DNA of 57,150 nt from positions 1 to 57,150 of the forward strand of contig CALFLO010000099.1 in the NCBI GenBank assembly GCA_937880175.1. The letters are read 5' to 3'. This stretch comes from an uncultured Gluconobacter sp. GTDB taxonomy: Bacteria > Pseudomonadota > Alphaproteobacteria > Acetobacterales > Acetobacteraceae. Made by a program: the position numbers and the translations under genes. Within the stretch, counting starts at the first letter, position 1. Every line of letters starts with the position of its first letter. Below the pieces are notes generated by a model. The model was given only the letters and a program-made list of their open reading frames with translations, did no database searches and had not been told where the DNA came from. Of this stretch, positions 35,220 through 42,957 are shown in pieces.

Positions 35220-35471
35220 ATGACCGACACCATTCCCGATCGTCTCTCCGCCAGCCCGGACAGCCCGTATTACAACGAAGAGCTGCTGTCGCGCGGCATC
35301 GGTGTCCGCTTCAAGGGCGAAGAGCGCACCACCGTCGAGGAATACTGCATCAGCGAAGGCTGGGTCCGTCTGGCCGTTGGCAAGTCCATGGACCGTCGCG
35401 GTCGCCCGATGACGATCAAGGTTACAGGCCCGGTCGAAGTCTGGATCAAGGACTCCGAAGAAGAAGCATGA
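35220..35471 (+). CDS. DUF3297 family small protein
   Basis: This 83-residue cytosolic protein matches the DUF3297 family along its full length. The DRLSASPDSPYYNEELLSRG opening, GIGVRFKGEERTTVEEYC core and MTIKVTGPVEVW C-terminus are the family pattern (all shown in part). The function of the family is not known. It is small, compact and mostly beta-stranded by eye. The ATG at 35220 is the family start; the open frame extends further upstream, but without similarity. The stop overlaps the ATG of the nucleoside hydrolase gene (ATGA), so the two proteins are translated from one message in coupled fashion. Confidence 0.88.
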   Translation: MTDTIPDRLSASPDSPYYNEELLSRGIGVRFKGEERTTVEEYCISEGWVRLAVGKSMDRRGRPMTIKVTGPVEVWIKDSEEEA

Positions 35472-36436
35472 TGACACAGGCCGGCTTCGCAGCAATCGCA
35501 CCCCGCCGCATCGTCATCGACACCGATCCGGGTCAGGACGATGCGGTTGCCATCCTGCTGGCGCTGGCCTCGCCGGAACTGACGGTCGAGGCCATCACGA
35601 CCGTCGCCGGCAATGTTCCCATCGTCCTGACGACGAAAAATGCGTGTGCCCTGCTCGAACTGGCAGGGCGCACCGATATTCCCGTTTTTTCGGGCGCGGC
35701 ACGCCCCCTGCATCGCGCGCCCATCAGCGCCGAGCATGTGCATGGCGAAACGGGCATGGCAGGCGCCAATCTGCCTGATCCGACACTGCGTCCACAGGCG
35801 ATCGACGCCGCGACCTGGCTCGTGGATATGCTGCGGCGTGAACCTGAAGGTGCGATCACGCTCGTCTGCCTTGGGCCGATGACGAATCTGGCTCTCGCGC
35901 TCACGCATGCGCCGGATATCGCGTCCCGGATTGCCGGGGTTGTGGCCATGGGGGGGGCACAGCGCGAAGGCGGCAACATCACGCCGACCGCAGAATTCAA
36001 TTTTTTCGTGGATCCCCATGCCGCCCGGATCGTCATGCGTTCCGGTATCCCGATAACGCTCCTGCCTCTGGATGTGACGCATCGCGCCATTGCCACCCCG
36101 GCCCGTCTGGCGCCGATTGCTGCGATCGGCTCGCCGGTCACGGACATGGTGGTGCGGATGCTGGGTGCGGAAGACCGGTTCGAAAAGCAGAAATATGGCT
36201 GGGAAGGCGGCGCGTTGCATGATCCGCTCACTATCGGCTTCCTTCTGTGGCCGGAGCTCTTCTCTGGGCGGGACTGCAATGTGGAAATCGAGGTCGACGC
36301 GCCGCTATGTGTGGGTCAGAGTGTTGTTGACCTGTGGAACGTAACCGATCGCGTTCCGAACGCGTTATGGATCAATGACGTTGATTCAGACGCTTTCTAT
36401 TCGCTTCTGACGGAAAGACTTGCCCTTCTGGACTAG
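35468..36436 (+). CDS. Inosine-uridine preferring nucleoside hydrolase family protein
   Basis: This 322-residue cytosolic enzyme hydrolyses the N-glycosidic bond of ribonucleosides to give base and ribose. The calcium-binding signature DTDPGQDDAVAILLALAS lies near residues 17-34. The VAGNVP segment, the LVCLGPMTNLALAL strand near 135-148, the MGGAQREGGNITPTAEFNFFVDPHAA segment (core NITPTAEFNFFVDP) and the C-terminal HDPLTIGFLLWP with the second calcium ligand are all present. Sequence alone does not separate pyrimidine from purine preference. Two adjacent Met codons begin the protein, the first overlapping the DUF3297 stop. It probably serves nucleoside salvage. Confidence 0.93.
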   Translation: MMTQAGFAAIAPRRIVIDTDPGQDDAVAILLALASPELTVEAITTVAGNVPIVLTTKNACALLELAGRTDIPVFSGAARPLHRAPISAEHVHGETGMAGANLPDPTLRPQAIDAATWLVDMLRREPEGAITLVCLGPMTNLALALTHAPDIASRIAGVVAMGGAQREGGNITPTAEFNFFVDPHAARIVMRSGIPITLLPLDVTHRAIATPARLAPIAAIGSPVTDMVVRMLGAEDRFEKQKYGWEGGALHDPLTIGFLLWPELFSGRDCNVEIEVDAPLCVGQSVVDLWNVTDRVPNALWINDVDSDAFYSLLTERLALLD

Positions 36437-36474
36437 ACTCTTTCCGTCACACAATGACGTTGGAGTAACCGAAC

Positions 36475-37710
36475 ATGGCAGACCCGACCCAGCAGGATCG
36501 CTTCTCAGTCGTCATCGTCGGCGGTGGTGCCGCTGGCATCACCATCGCAGCACAGCTCAGGCGTGAACGCGCCAACCTGTCGATCGCCATCATCGAGCCG
36601 TCCACGACTCACGCTTACCAGCCCGGCTGGACCCTTGTGGGTGCAGGTGTGATGACCCTGCCCGAAACGCTGAAGCAGGAAGGCGGCCTGATCCCCCGTA
36701 ATGTCACCTGGCTGCGCGACAGCGTTGAAAGCTTTCAACCTGAAGCCAATACCGTGACGCTGAAAAGCGGCCGTGTTGTCGAGTATCGTCGGCTGGTCGT
36801 CTGCCCCGGCCTTCAGCTCGACTGGGACAAGATCGAAGGCCTGCCGGAAACGCTGGGCCGCAATGGCGTGACGTCCAACTATTCGCGTGAGACGGCTGCC
36901 TATACGTGGGAATGCATCCGGCATCTCGATGGCGGCAAGGCGCTGTTCACGCAGCCCCCCATGCCGATCAAATGCGCAGGCGCACCGCAGAAGATCGTTT
37001 ATCTGGCCTGTGACCACTGGCGCCGCGAAGGTTCGCTGCATCGCACGGATGTCGATTTCTCGCTGGCCGGAAATGCGTTGTTCGGCGTGGCCTATTACGT
37101 GCCGTCGCTTCAGCGCCAGATCGACTATTACGGCGTGAACCTTCACATGAAGGAAAACCTGATCAAGGTGGATGGCGAGAAGCGCGAGGCCACGTTCCAG
37201 ATCGTCGGAACGGACCAGACCGTCGTGCGCCAGTTTGACATGCTGCATGTCGTGCCGCCGCAGAGCGCTCCGGATTTCGTCAAGAAAAGCCCGCTCGCCA
37301 ACGAAGCTGGCTGGCTGGACGTCGATCCGACTGTTCTGCGTCACAAGACCTATGACAATATCTTCGGTGCCGGTGACGTTCTGGGCACCAGCAATGCCAA
37401 GACTGCCGCCGCCGCCCGCGAACAGGCTCCGGTCGTTGTGGAAAACCTGCTGGCCTCACTTGATGGCCGTCCGCAGATGGGCAGCTATGACGGATACGGC
37501 GCCTGCCCGCTGACGGTATCCTACGGCAAGGTCGTGCTGGCCGAGTTCCTGTATGGCGGCAAGGTCGCGCCGAGCTTTCCGTACGACCAGCGCAAGCCCA
37601 GTCGCTTTGCCTGGTTCCTCAAGACGGAAGTGTTCCCGCGTCTGTACTGGTACGGAATGCTCAAAGGCTACAACATCAAGGTCAAGCACACGCCCAAAGA
37701 AACGGGCTGA
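36475..37710 (+). CDS. Sulfide:quinone oxidoreductase-like FAD flavoprotein (type II SQR)
   Basis: This 411-residue flavoprotein has the FAD dinucleotide-binding motif GGGAAG (16-21) and a second FAD contact at NIFGAGD near 297-303. The cysteines expected of an SQR are seen at C167 (PIKCAGAP) and C344 (GACPLTV), with others at C110, C147 and C179. SQRs oxidise sulfide and pass electrons to membrane quinones. The C-terminal amphipathic stretch FAWFLKTEVFPRLYWYGMLKG (core VFPRLYWYGMLKG) should dock it on the inner membrane. This subtype resembles mitochondrial-type SQR. The gene is 38 bp after the nucleoside hydrolase gene and is followed by a terminator. In an acetic acid bacterium, sulfide detoxification is more likely than energy gain. 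Confidence 0.9.
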   Translation: MADPTQQDRFSVVIVGGGAAGITIAAQLRRERANLSIAIIEPSTTHAYQPGWTLVGAGVMTLPETLKQEGGLIPRNVTWLRDSVESFQPEANTVTLKSGRVVEYRRLVVCPGLQLDWDKIEGLPETLGRNGVTSNYSRETAAYTWECIRHLDGGKALFTQPPMPIKCAGAPQKIVYLACDHWRREGSLHRTDVDFSLAGNALFGVAYYVPSLQRQIDYYGVNLHMKENLIKVDGEKREATFQIVGTDQTVVRQFDMLHVVPPQSAPDFVKKSPLANEAGWLDVDPTVLRHKTYDNIFGAGDVLGTSNAKTAAAAREQAPVVVENLLASLDGRPQMGSYDGYGACPLTVSYGKVVLAEFLYGGKVAPSFPYDQRKPSRFAWFLKTEVFPRLYWYGMLKGYNIKVKHTPKETG

Positions 37711-37736
37711 CCTTTCTCCCTCATCAGGAAGCGGAA

Positions 37737-37767
37737 ACGGGGCGGGTAAAATCCGTCCCGTTTTTTT
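37737..37767 (+). terminator. Rho-independent terminator of the SQR gene
   Basis: ACGGGGCGG (37737-37745) pairs with CCGTCCCGT (37753-37761), with one G-U pair and a 7-nt loop, followed by seven T. It lies 27 bp after the stop codon. Confidence 0.88.
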
Positions 37768-37794
37768 ATGTCTGCGCGTCAGGCTTCAGACAAA

Positions 37795-37820
37795 AAAAGA
37801 GGGGCCGAAGCCCCTCTTTT
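37795..37820. terminator. Bidirectional terminator, mainly for the TonB-dependent receptor gene
   Basis: AAAAGAGGGG (37795-37804) and CCCCTCTTTT (37811-37820) form a perfect 10-bp stem with a 6-nt loop and T tracts on both strands. It lies 25 bp past the receptor stop on the minus strand and backs up the SQR terminator on the plus strand. Confidence 0.88.
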
Positions 37821-37844
37821 CCCGTGTTCCGTCTGATCGAAGGA

Positions 37845-40800
37845 TCAGAAATGAACACCGAGGTTCAGTTCGAAGGAACGACCCATAAGTGCGTCGTAGT
37901 AACGGGTGATGCTGACGGTGCCCGGGTATCTCGGCAGCGCATTGGTGATATTGTTCACCATGAAGTTAGCGCTGAAGTTCTTGGTGATGTCGTAGCCGAG
38001 CGTCAGGTTGAACATGGCGAAAGCCGGGCGGTTGTTGGCGAAGTACTGGTTCTTGGGAACCTGAAGGGCATACTTCGTCGGACCATACAGCAGGGTCTGC
38101 CACTGAAGCGTGAACGGACCACGGATGTAATTGGCATTAAAGGTGGCGTTGTCGCCCGGATTACTCGTCGTGCCAGTCAGCAGATAGGTGTTGTTCAGAT
38201 AGGCCTGCTGGCTCTTCACATAATGGACATAGGTGGCCGACAGAGCGATGGAGCCGGCGGACGACGGAAGGCCAAAGCGGCTGAGAGGGGTGTTGTAATC
38301 GATATGAGCCTGCAGCGCCTGGGTGTGATAGGTGGCGATATTGTAATAGCCGACCTGATAGTTTGCGAGCTGACCTTTGTCATCACGCTGGAACGCCTGG
38401 CAATAGGGATTGCTGGGACCATAAGACGTGGAGTCATAGCAGGCATCCATGACATCTTCAGCGCCCAGATATGTGATCGCATTGTTGATCTTCACGTCTA
38501 CGAAAGAGCCCGTAAAGTCAAAGCCACGGATGAAGTGAGGACGAATTTCCAGCGAACCGGTGTAGCTCGTCGAGACTTCGTTTTTCAGCTTGCTGTTGCC
38601 GCCGGCCGTACCCGGGATGGAGTAGTTGTTGAAATTGGATTCGAACGGCTGCGAAATTCCGGCCTTGGCGCAGTTTGCAGCGCGAAGGGCAGGGTTCGGG
38701 CCTGCGCCGACACCTGCGGTTGAGCAGGGGTCAGTACCGTATTCGTAATCCGTGCTCTGCGGTGCGAACAGTTCTGTTACGGACGGGTTACGGACCGAAC
38801 GGGCGTAGTTGCCGCTCAGGCCAAAGTCCTGCGTCGGCCACCAAGCTCCACCGAACATGTATGTCCAGTATCCACCCGTCATGCTGTTGTTGATGTAACG
38901 ACCGTTCGCGGTGCCAGACAGGCTGTAGGCGCCCGGAACATGCATGCTCGGTGAGATCAGCGGAACATCAAGTTCGCCGAAGACTTCATGCGTGTGATAC
39001 GCACCGCCCGTGGGAGGGAGCGACGTCGAGTTGCCGTACTGCAGGTACGAACCATCGTCCTGTTCCCAGCCGCGGGAGAACGCGCCGGGGTTGAAGCGAT
39101 ACCCTTCACGGCGATGCTCGTAACCGATATCCCACTTCACGTCGCCAGCGGGAAGACGCATGACCGTGCTGGAGATTTCGGCCTGGATGTCACGCTGCGC
39201 GTTTGCGTTTTTCTGATGTGCGTCCGCCGTGATGTAATTTACAGCTGCAGGCGAGGACTGACCCGAACCGAACGGATTGAACGGTGCGCATGAGGAGCTG
39301 CGGGTTTTGACAGGTGCACTGGTGTAACCGGGCGAGCAGATGATGTTGCCGCTGGCATCAGTCGTGACATTGAGCGCATTGATCAGGTTCTGTGCAACAA
39401 TGGACGGCTGCCATGTGTCGTTCAGATAGCGGCTGTACTCACCTGTCACTTTCCAGTTGAAGTGGCGACCCACGGCATCGAAGTCACCATTCAGACCGCC
39501 CTGGAAGCGATACATCTGCATGGTCGTCTGATACATTCCGCCGTCGAGATCCTGGTTCAGGCGCGACATGTAGAACGTATCGGTGGGCAGCCCCTTGGCG
39601 GCGAGCGCGTTCGTGATGGTCGCCCGTTCAGCAGCCGTCAGGTACGGGTTGCTGGTGCTGAGTTGGTAGGCACCGTTGACCGCTCCGTCATTATGGTAGT
39701 TCTCCATCGTCAGCGGCTCGTTGAACGCCGGCGTCGACCACGTACCCTGTGCGACTTCGCTGGATGCGGTGCCACGGGCATACCAGCCCTGCCAGGTTGC
39801 GTGGATATGATTGGTAATGTCGTAATGACCAAGCAGCGTCAGGTTCAGTTTCTGGGACGGCGCATAAAGCTGGCCATAATCCTGAAGCGCGGTTCCATTT
39901 CCGCCAACAACAGTCGTGGAACTCTTGGTGGCGTAGTCCCAGGTCATCGGGACCAGGGACTGTCCGTTCCCGCTGAACATCAGGGGCTGACCAGCGCCAT
40001 TCGAAATGCCGTCCACCACCTTGCCAAAGGAAATGGGAACGTTCTCACCTGTCAGCTGAGGCACGCCCGTAACCGAAGCGATGGTATTACGCGCGCCCTG
40101 GGCGAAATTATAAACGTAAGGCGAGTTTGTGCTGGTGTAGGGCGCACGCACATAGGTCGTGGCGTTGCGCCCGGTCAGGTTGGGGCGGTCATTGGCGAGG
40201 ATACCGCCTTCATTGCGGTACTCGACGTCAAAAACCATTCCGCCTTTGCCGTGATCGAAATCATGGCCGACTTTGAACGTGATTTTTTCTTTCGGTGCGT
40301 CGAGCTTCTGGGTCCAGTTGCCCTGTGCATTGAAGTCTACGCCCGTGAAATGGTCGTCAAGCTGGTAGTTGACCACACCCGCGACGGCGTCCGCACCATA
40401 GGCAGCGCCCGCGCCACCAATTTTGGTGTCCACACCTTTCAGGATAGATGTCGGAACGGCGCTGACATCCACCTGGGAACCTGAGCCTGCGCCGTAAAGC
40501 GATGCCGTGGAGCCACCGACCATGCGCATGCCGTCGATCAGTGTCAGGGTCCGGTCACTACCAAGGTTGAGCAGGGAGGTGAAGGACTGGCCAGCGCCGA
40601 AGCTGCCCTGAGTACCCATCGGTGAGTTATCGCCAATGCCGAAAGCCGGGTTTTCACGCATGAGCGCGACGCCGATATCGGTATAGCCGCGCTTCTTGAT
40701 TTGGTCAGCGCTGAGCGAGGTTCCGGCCATGACGTTTGTCAGACGAGTCTGTGACAGACGCGTACCCGTGACCGTAACCGTTTCCGAAACCTTGAGCTTT

Positions 40801-41123
40801 TCTGCTTCTGCAGAAGCTTCGGCGTCCTGCACGACCTTGCTGTTGGACTGGGTTACCGGCGTGGTTGCGGCCGGGGCTGCCGTGGTGGCTGCAGGAGCTG
40901 CCACGGGTGTGGTCTTGGCCGGGATTGCCTGCTTGGCAGATGCCTTTTTCTTGGCAGCGCTCTTGTGAGCGGCAGTGTGCTTTGCAGGGGTCGTCGTTGT
41001 CTGGGCGTGAGCACTGACACTTGGCAGGACACTGTAGGAAATGCCGGCCATCAGGAACATCCGGACAACAGTCCGGGGCGCAGGGGTGCGTCTTTTCAGT
41101 GAGTGTTTCACAGAGGTGGTCAT
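37845..41123 (-). CDS. TonB-dependent outer membrane receptor
   Basis: This 1092-residue receptor has a signal peptide (to about SAHA-Q, residue 41) and a long Ala/Lys/Thr/Pro-rich spacer (about 42-105). The plug domain follows, opening with VTVTGTRLSQTRL and containing LNLGSDRTLTLIDGMRMVGG and GAGAAYGADAVAGVVNYQL (cores given). The barrel of about 22 strands ends in GVHF. The large, Asn/Tyr/Gly-rich loops and the style of the plug match the receptors annotated for polysaccharide or polypeptide cargo rather than compact siderophore receptors, but the ligand is unknown. The ATG at 41123 gives a proper signal peptide; the earlier TTG at 41156 is rejected. The gene has a long AT-rich upstream region and its own terminator. 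Confidence 0.92.
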   Translation of the reverse strand: MTTSVKHSLKRRTPAPRTVVRMFLMAGISYSVLPSVSAHAQTTTTPAKHTAAHKSAAKKKASAKQAIPAKTTPVAAPAATTAAPAATTPVTQSNSKVVQDAEASAEAEKLKVSETVTVTGTRLSQTRLTNVMAGTSLSADQIKKRGYTDIGVALMRENPAFGIGDNSPMGTQGSFGAGQSFTSLLNLGSDRTLTLIDGMRMVGGSTASLYGAGSGSQVDVSAVPTSILKGVDTKIGGAGAAYGADAVAGVVNYQLDDHFTGVDFNAQGNWTQKLDAPKEKITFKVGHDFDHGKGGMVFDVEYRNEGGILANDRPNLTGRNATTYVRAPYTSTNSPYVYNFAQGARNTIASVTGVPQLTGENVPISFGKVVDGISNGAGQPLMFSGNGQSLVPMTWDYATKSSTTVVGGNGTALQDYGQLYAPSQKLNLTLLGHYDITNHIHATWQGWYARGTASSEVAQGTWSTPAFNEPLTMENYHNDGAVNGAYQLSTSNPYLTAAERATITNALAAKGLPTDTFYMSRLNQDLDGGMYQTTMQMYRFQGGLNGDFDAVGRHFNWKVTGEYSRYLNDTWQPSIVAQNLINALNVTTDASGNIICSPGYTSAPVKTRSSSCAPFNPFGSGQSSPAAVNYITADAHQKNANAQRDIQAEISSTVMRLPAGDVKWDIGYEHRREGYRFNPGAFSRGWEQDDGSYLQYGNSTSLPPTGGAYHTHEVFGELDVPLISPSMHVPGAYSLSGTANGRYINNSMTGGYWTYMFGGAWWPTQDFGLSGNYARSVRNPSVTELFAPQSTDYEYGTDPCSTAGVGAGPNPALRAANCAKAGISQPFESNFNNYSIPGTAGGNSKLKNEVSTSYTGSLEIRPHFIRGFDFTGSFVDVKINNAITYLGAEDVMDACYDSTSYGPSNPYCQAFQRDDKGQLANYQVGYYNIATYHTQALQAHIDYNTPLSRFGLPSSAGSIALSATYVHYVKSQQAYLNNTYLLTGTTSNPGDNATFNANYIRGPFTLQWQTLLYGPTKYALQVPKNQYFANNRPAFAMFNLTLGYDITKNFSANFMVNNITNALPRYPGTVSITRYYDALMGRSFELNLGVHF

Positions 41124-41770
41124 CGCGGCCGTTGTCCCTTCTTGATAAGGTCGCAAGAAAATTTTGTATCTCTGGCGACATTTTCATCGGAAATCGAAAC
41201 GGTGTGCAATGCTTTTGCTATGGGAATGCAACATACCTGTCACATGTCATGAAAGGCGTTGCGCTTATGTCACATTCTCGCTTTCTGGAGATATGTGTCA
41301 AAAAAATACAGTAAGAAAAAACAAATAAAAATTAAGCTATGGATCTATTGTGTGATTATTTTACAAATAAACGATTGAAATCAAATTATAAATTTATTGT
41401 TATTTGAGGATAATATTATATTTTCTGATAATTTTTGGTTCTGTTTTTTCAATCCATATTATGGTTTTGGTTTATTAAATGGCTTGATTTCAAATCATCC
41501 ATTCCCGGAAACCTCTGATTACTATCAGAGATGCTGATGTTTGTCTCGTAGTCACGGTTTGTCATGGTGTCTTTCCGGGAACGGATTCAGGGCGGGATCA
41601 TCTGAAATCCAAGGGAAAATCAGCTCAGGTCGTGTTTTTGCGAATTATTCACGAAAGATAAAAGTTGTAACCCGATTCCACGCCCTGACTTTCCTTTGCT
41701 GACCGGGTGATACAAACGGGTCATTTGGTTCCCGGAATTGATTTTCCCCCGGTACTTTCGGAAACGGGTC
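41124..41770. other. Long AT-rich intergenic region upstream of the receptor gene
   Basis: About 650 bp without a credible gene. The part from about 41300 to 41490 is very AT-rich and full of A and T runs. It lies between the start of the receptor and the end of the cupin gene, both on the minus strand. It should hold the receptor promoter and possibly sites for nucleoid proteins. I see no tRNA or repeat of note. Confidence 0.6.
41274..41301 (-). promoter_or_regulatory. Possible sigma-70-like promoter of the receptor gene
   Basis: On the minus strand TTGACA (41301-41296) is followed after 16 bp by GAGAAT (41279-41274), four of six matches to the -10 consensus. The 5' untranslated region would be about 140 nt. 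The -10 match is modest. Confidence 0.3.
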
Positions 41771-42286
41771 TCAGTGAAAACGGCAGGGCTGATCCACGGT
41801 GGGCTTTTCGTCGGTCTGGATGACCATCAGGGTGACAGGGCCGTCCCCGATATTGCCCGCGAAATGACCAACATGTCCCTTCGCGTCCTTGCGGCTCATC
41901 TGGTCTTCGCCAAGAGAAACGTCGCCCGGACCCATGATCGCCTTCTTTCCGTCCATGGCCGTAACGTACCAGGACCCTTTCAGGGGAATGATCCACTGGA
42001 CTTTCGGGTCTGGATGCCAGCTTCCGTCCCAGTGCGCAGGCTGCACGGTGGAGATGATCTGCGCATTGCCTTCGTGCACATGATCCTGCCACTGCGGCCC
42101 GGCGGGCTTGGACATGGTTTTCAGGTCGTAATTATGGAACGGGCAACGCGTCATGTGGCTGATGCCGTCATGATCCGTCCAGTTGTGCCAGTACCAGGCT
42201 GTCGGCGGGGTGGGATCAGCGGCGTGCGCGGCCCCGGAGACCGTGACCGCGAGGAGTGCCGCAGCGAGGGGAAGAAGTCGTGTCAT
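41771..42286 (-). CDS. Secreted cupin-domain protein
   Basis: This 171-residue protein has a signal peptide (to about AHA-A, residue 22) and a single cupin barrel. The first cupin motif is seen around DHVHEGNAQ and HWDGSWHPDPKVQW (His residues near 70, 85 and 92), and the second around GDVSLGED and GHVGHFAG. Cupins are metal-binding barrels with many functions: dioxygenases, isomerases, sugar binding. Which applies here is not visible. Cysteines near 48 and close to the C-terminus could form a disulfide in the periplasm. The ATG overlaps the stop of the upstream VOC gene (ATGA), so the two are translationally coupled and probably act in one pathway. Confidence 0.82.
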   Translation of the reverse strand: MTRLLPLAAALLAVTVSGAAHAADPTPPTAWYWHNWTDHDGISHMTRCPFHNYDLKTMSKPAGPQWQDHVHEGNAQIISTVQPAHWDGSWHPDPKVQWIIPLKGSWYVTAMDGKKAIMGPGDVSLGEDQMSRKDAKGHVGHFAGNIGDGPVTLMVIQTDEKPTVDQPCRFH

Positions 42287-42834
42287 GCGTCTGATCCTTC
42301 AAGCGGGGGTGGCTGATAGCGGTTCATGGGGGCGATGTCGTTGAAGCGCTCCTGATGCGGGGTGCAGACCAGTTCCACGATCATGCCCCAGGGCGTGCGG
42401 CCGTAGCAGAACATGTTGCCCGGTGCCGCTTCGAGCGAGGGCTGGCCCTGCGGTTCGGTCAGGAGTGTGCCGCCGGCTTCCCTGAAACGGTGGCAGGCGG
42501 CGTGAATGTCATCGACATAGACGGCGAAATGCTGAAGGCCCCAGTCACAGGGACGGGCGGCCTCGCGTTGGTCAGGGCCCTTCATTTCGAAAAGCTCGAT
42601 CCCGGGGCCATGTCCGAGCGCCATCATGCACATCTCAATGACAACGGTTCCCTGCGGCAGGCCGAGGATCTTTTCCGTCTCCGGGCCTTTCTGGGGCTTG
42701 GTGCGGGTGACGTTGCGGTAGAGGGCAACGGCGCCAAACGCTTCTTCAAGAAAGCGGATGGCGGCGTTGATGTCCGGCACGGTGACGCCGACATGGTCGA
42801 TGCCACGCGGCAGGCCTGAATGCTCTTTGTTCAA
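42283..42834 (-). CDS. VOC family (glyoxalase/dioxygenase-like) protein
   Basis: This 183-residue cytosolic protein of the vicinal oxygen chelate superfamily has two beta-alpha-beta3 modules. HVGVTVPDINAAIRFLEEAFGA lies at the start (core HVGVTVPDINAAIRFL, with the metal-binding His14), ELFEM holds a Glu, and QHFAVYVDDIHAAC and MIVELVCTP hold the second His and Glu. These four positions make a complete metal site. The reaction cannot be assigned. The start chosen is TTG at 42834, because GGAGGA lies eight bases upstream; an in-frame ATG at 42912 would add 26 residues and is not preceded by a clear ribosome binding site. It is cotranscribed and coupled with the secreted cupin. Confidence 0.82.
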   Translation of the reverse strand: MNKEHSGLPRGIDHVGVTVPDINAAIRFLEEAFGAVALYRNVTRTKPQKGPETEKILGLPQGTVVIEMCMMALGHGPGIELFEMKGPDQREAARPCDWGLQHFAVYVDDIHAACHRFREAGGTLLTEPQGQPSLEAAPGNMFCYGRTPWGMIVELVCTPHQERFNDIAPMNRYQPPPLEGSDA

Positions 42835-42957
42835 GGGGAGATCCTCCGTTGCAGAAGATCTCAACCCCTGAGGAAACGCACGGTTGCCAGAATGTGGGTC
42901 ACATTGCTGCAAACCATGTCAGTAACCGGCGTACCGGTCAGCCAAAAGGCCTTTGAA

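Noticed and set aside
41480..41500. Second FNR-like box in the AT-rich gap
   Set aside because: TTGAT is followed after four bases by AATCA, which matches only two of five positions of the second half-site.
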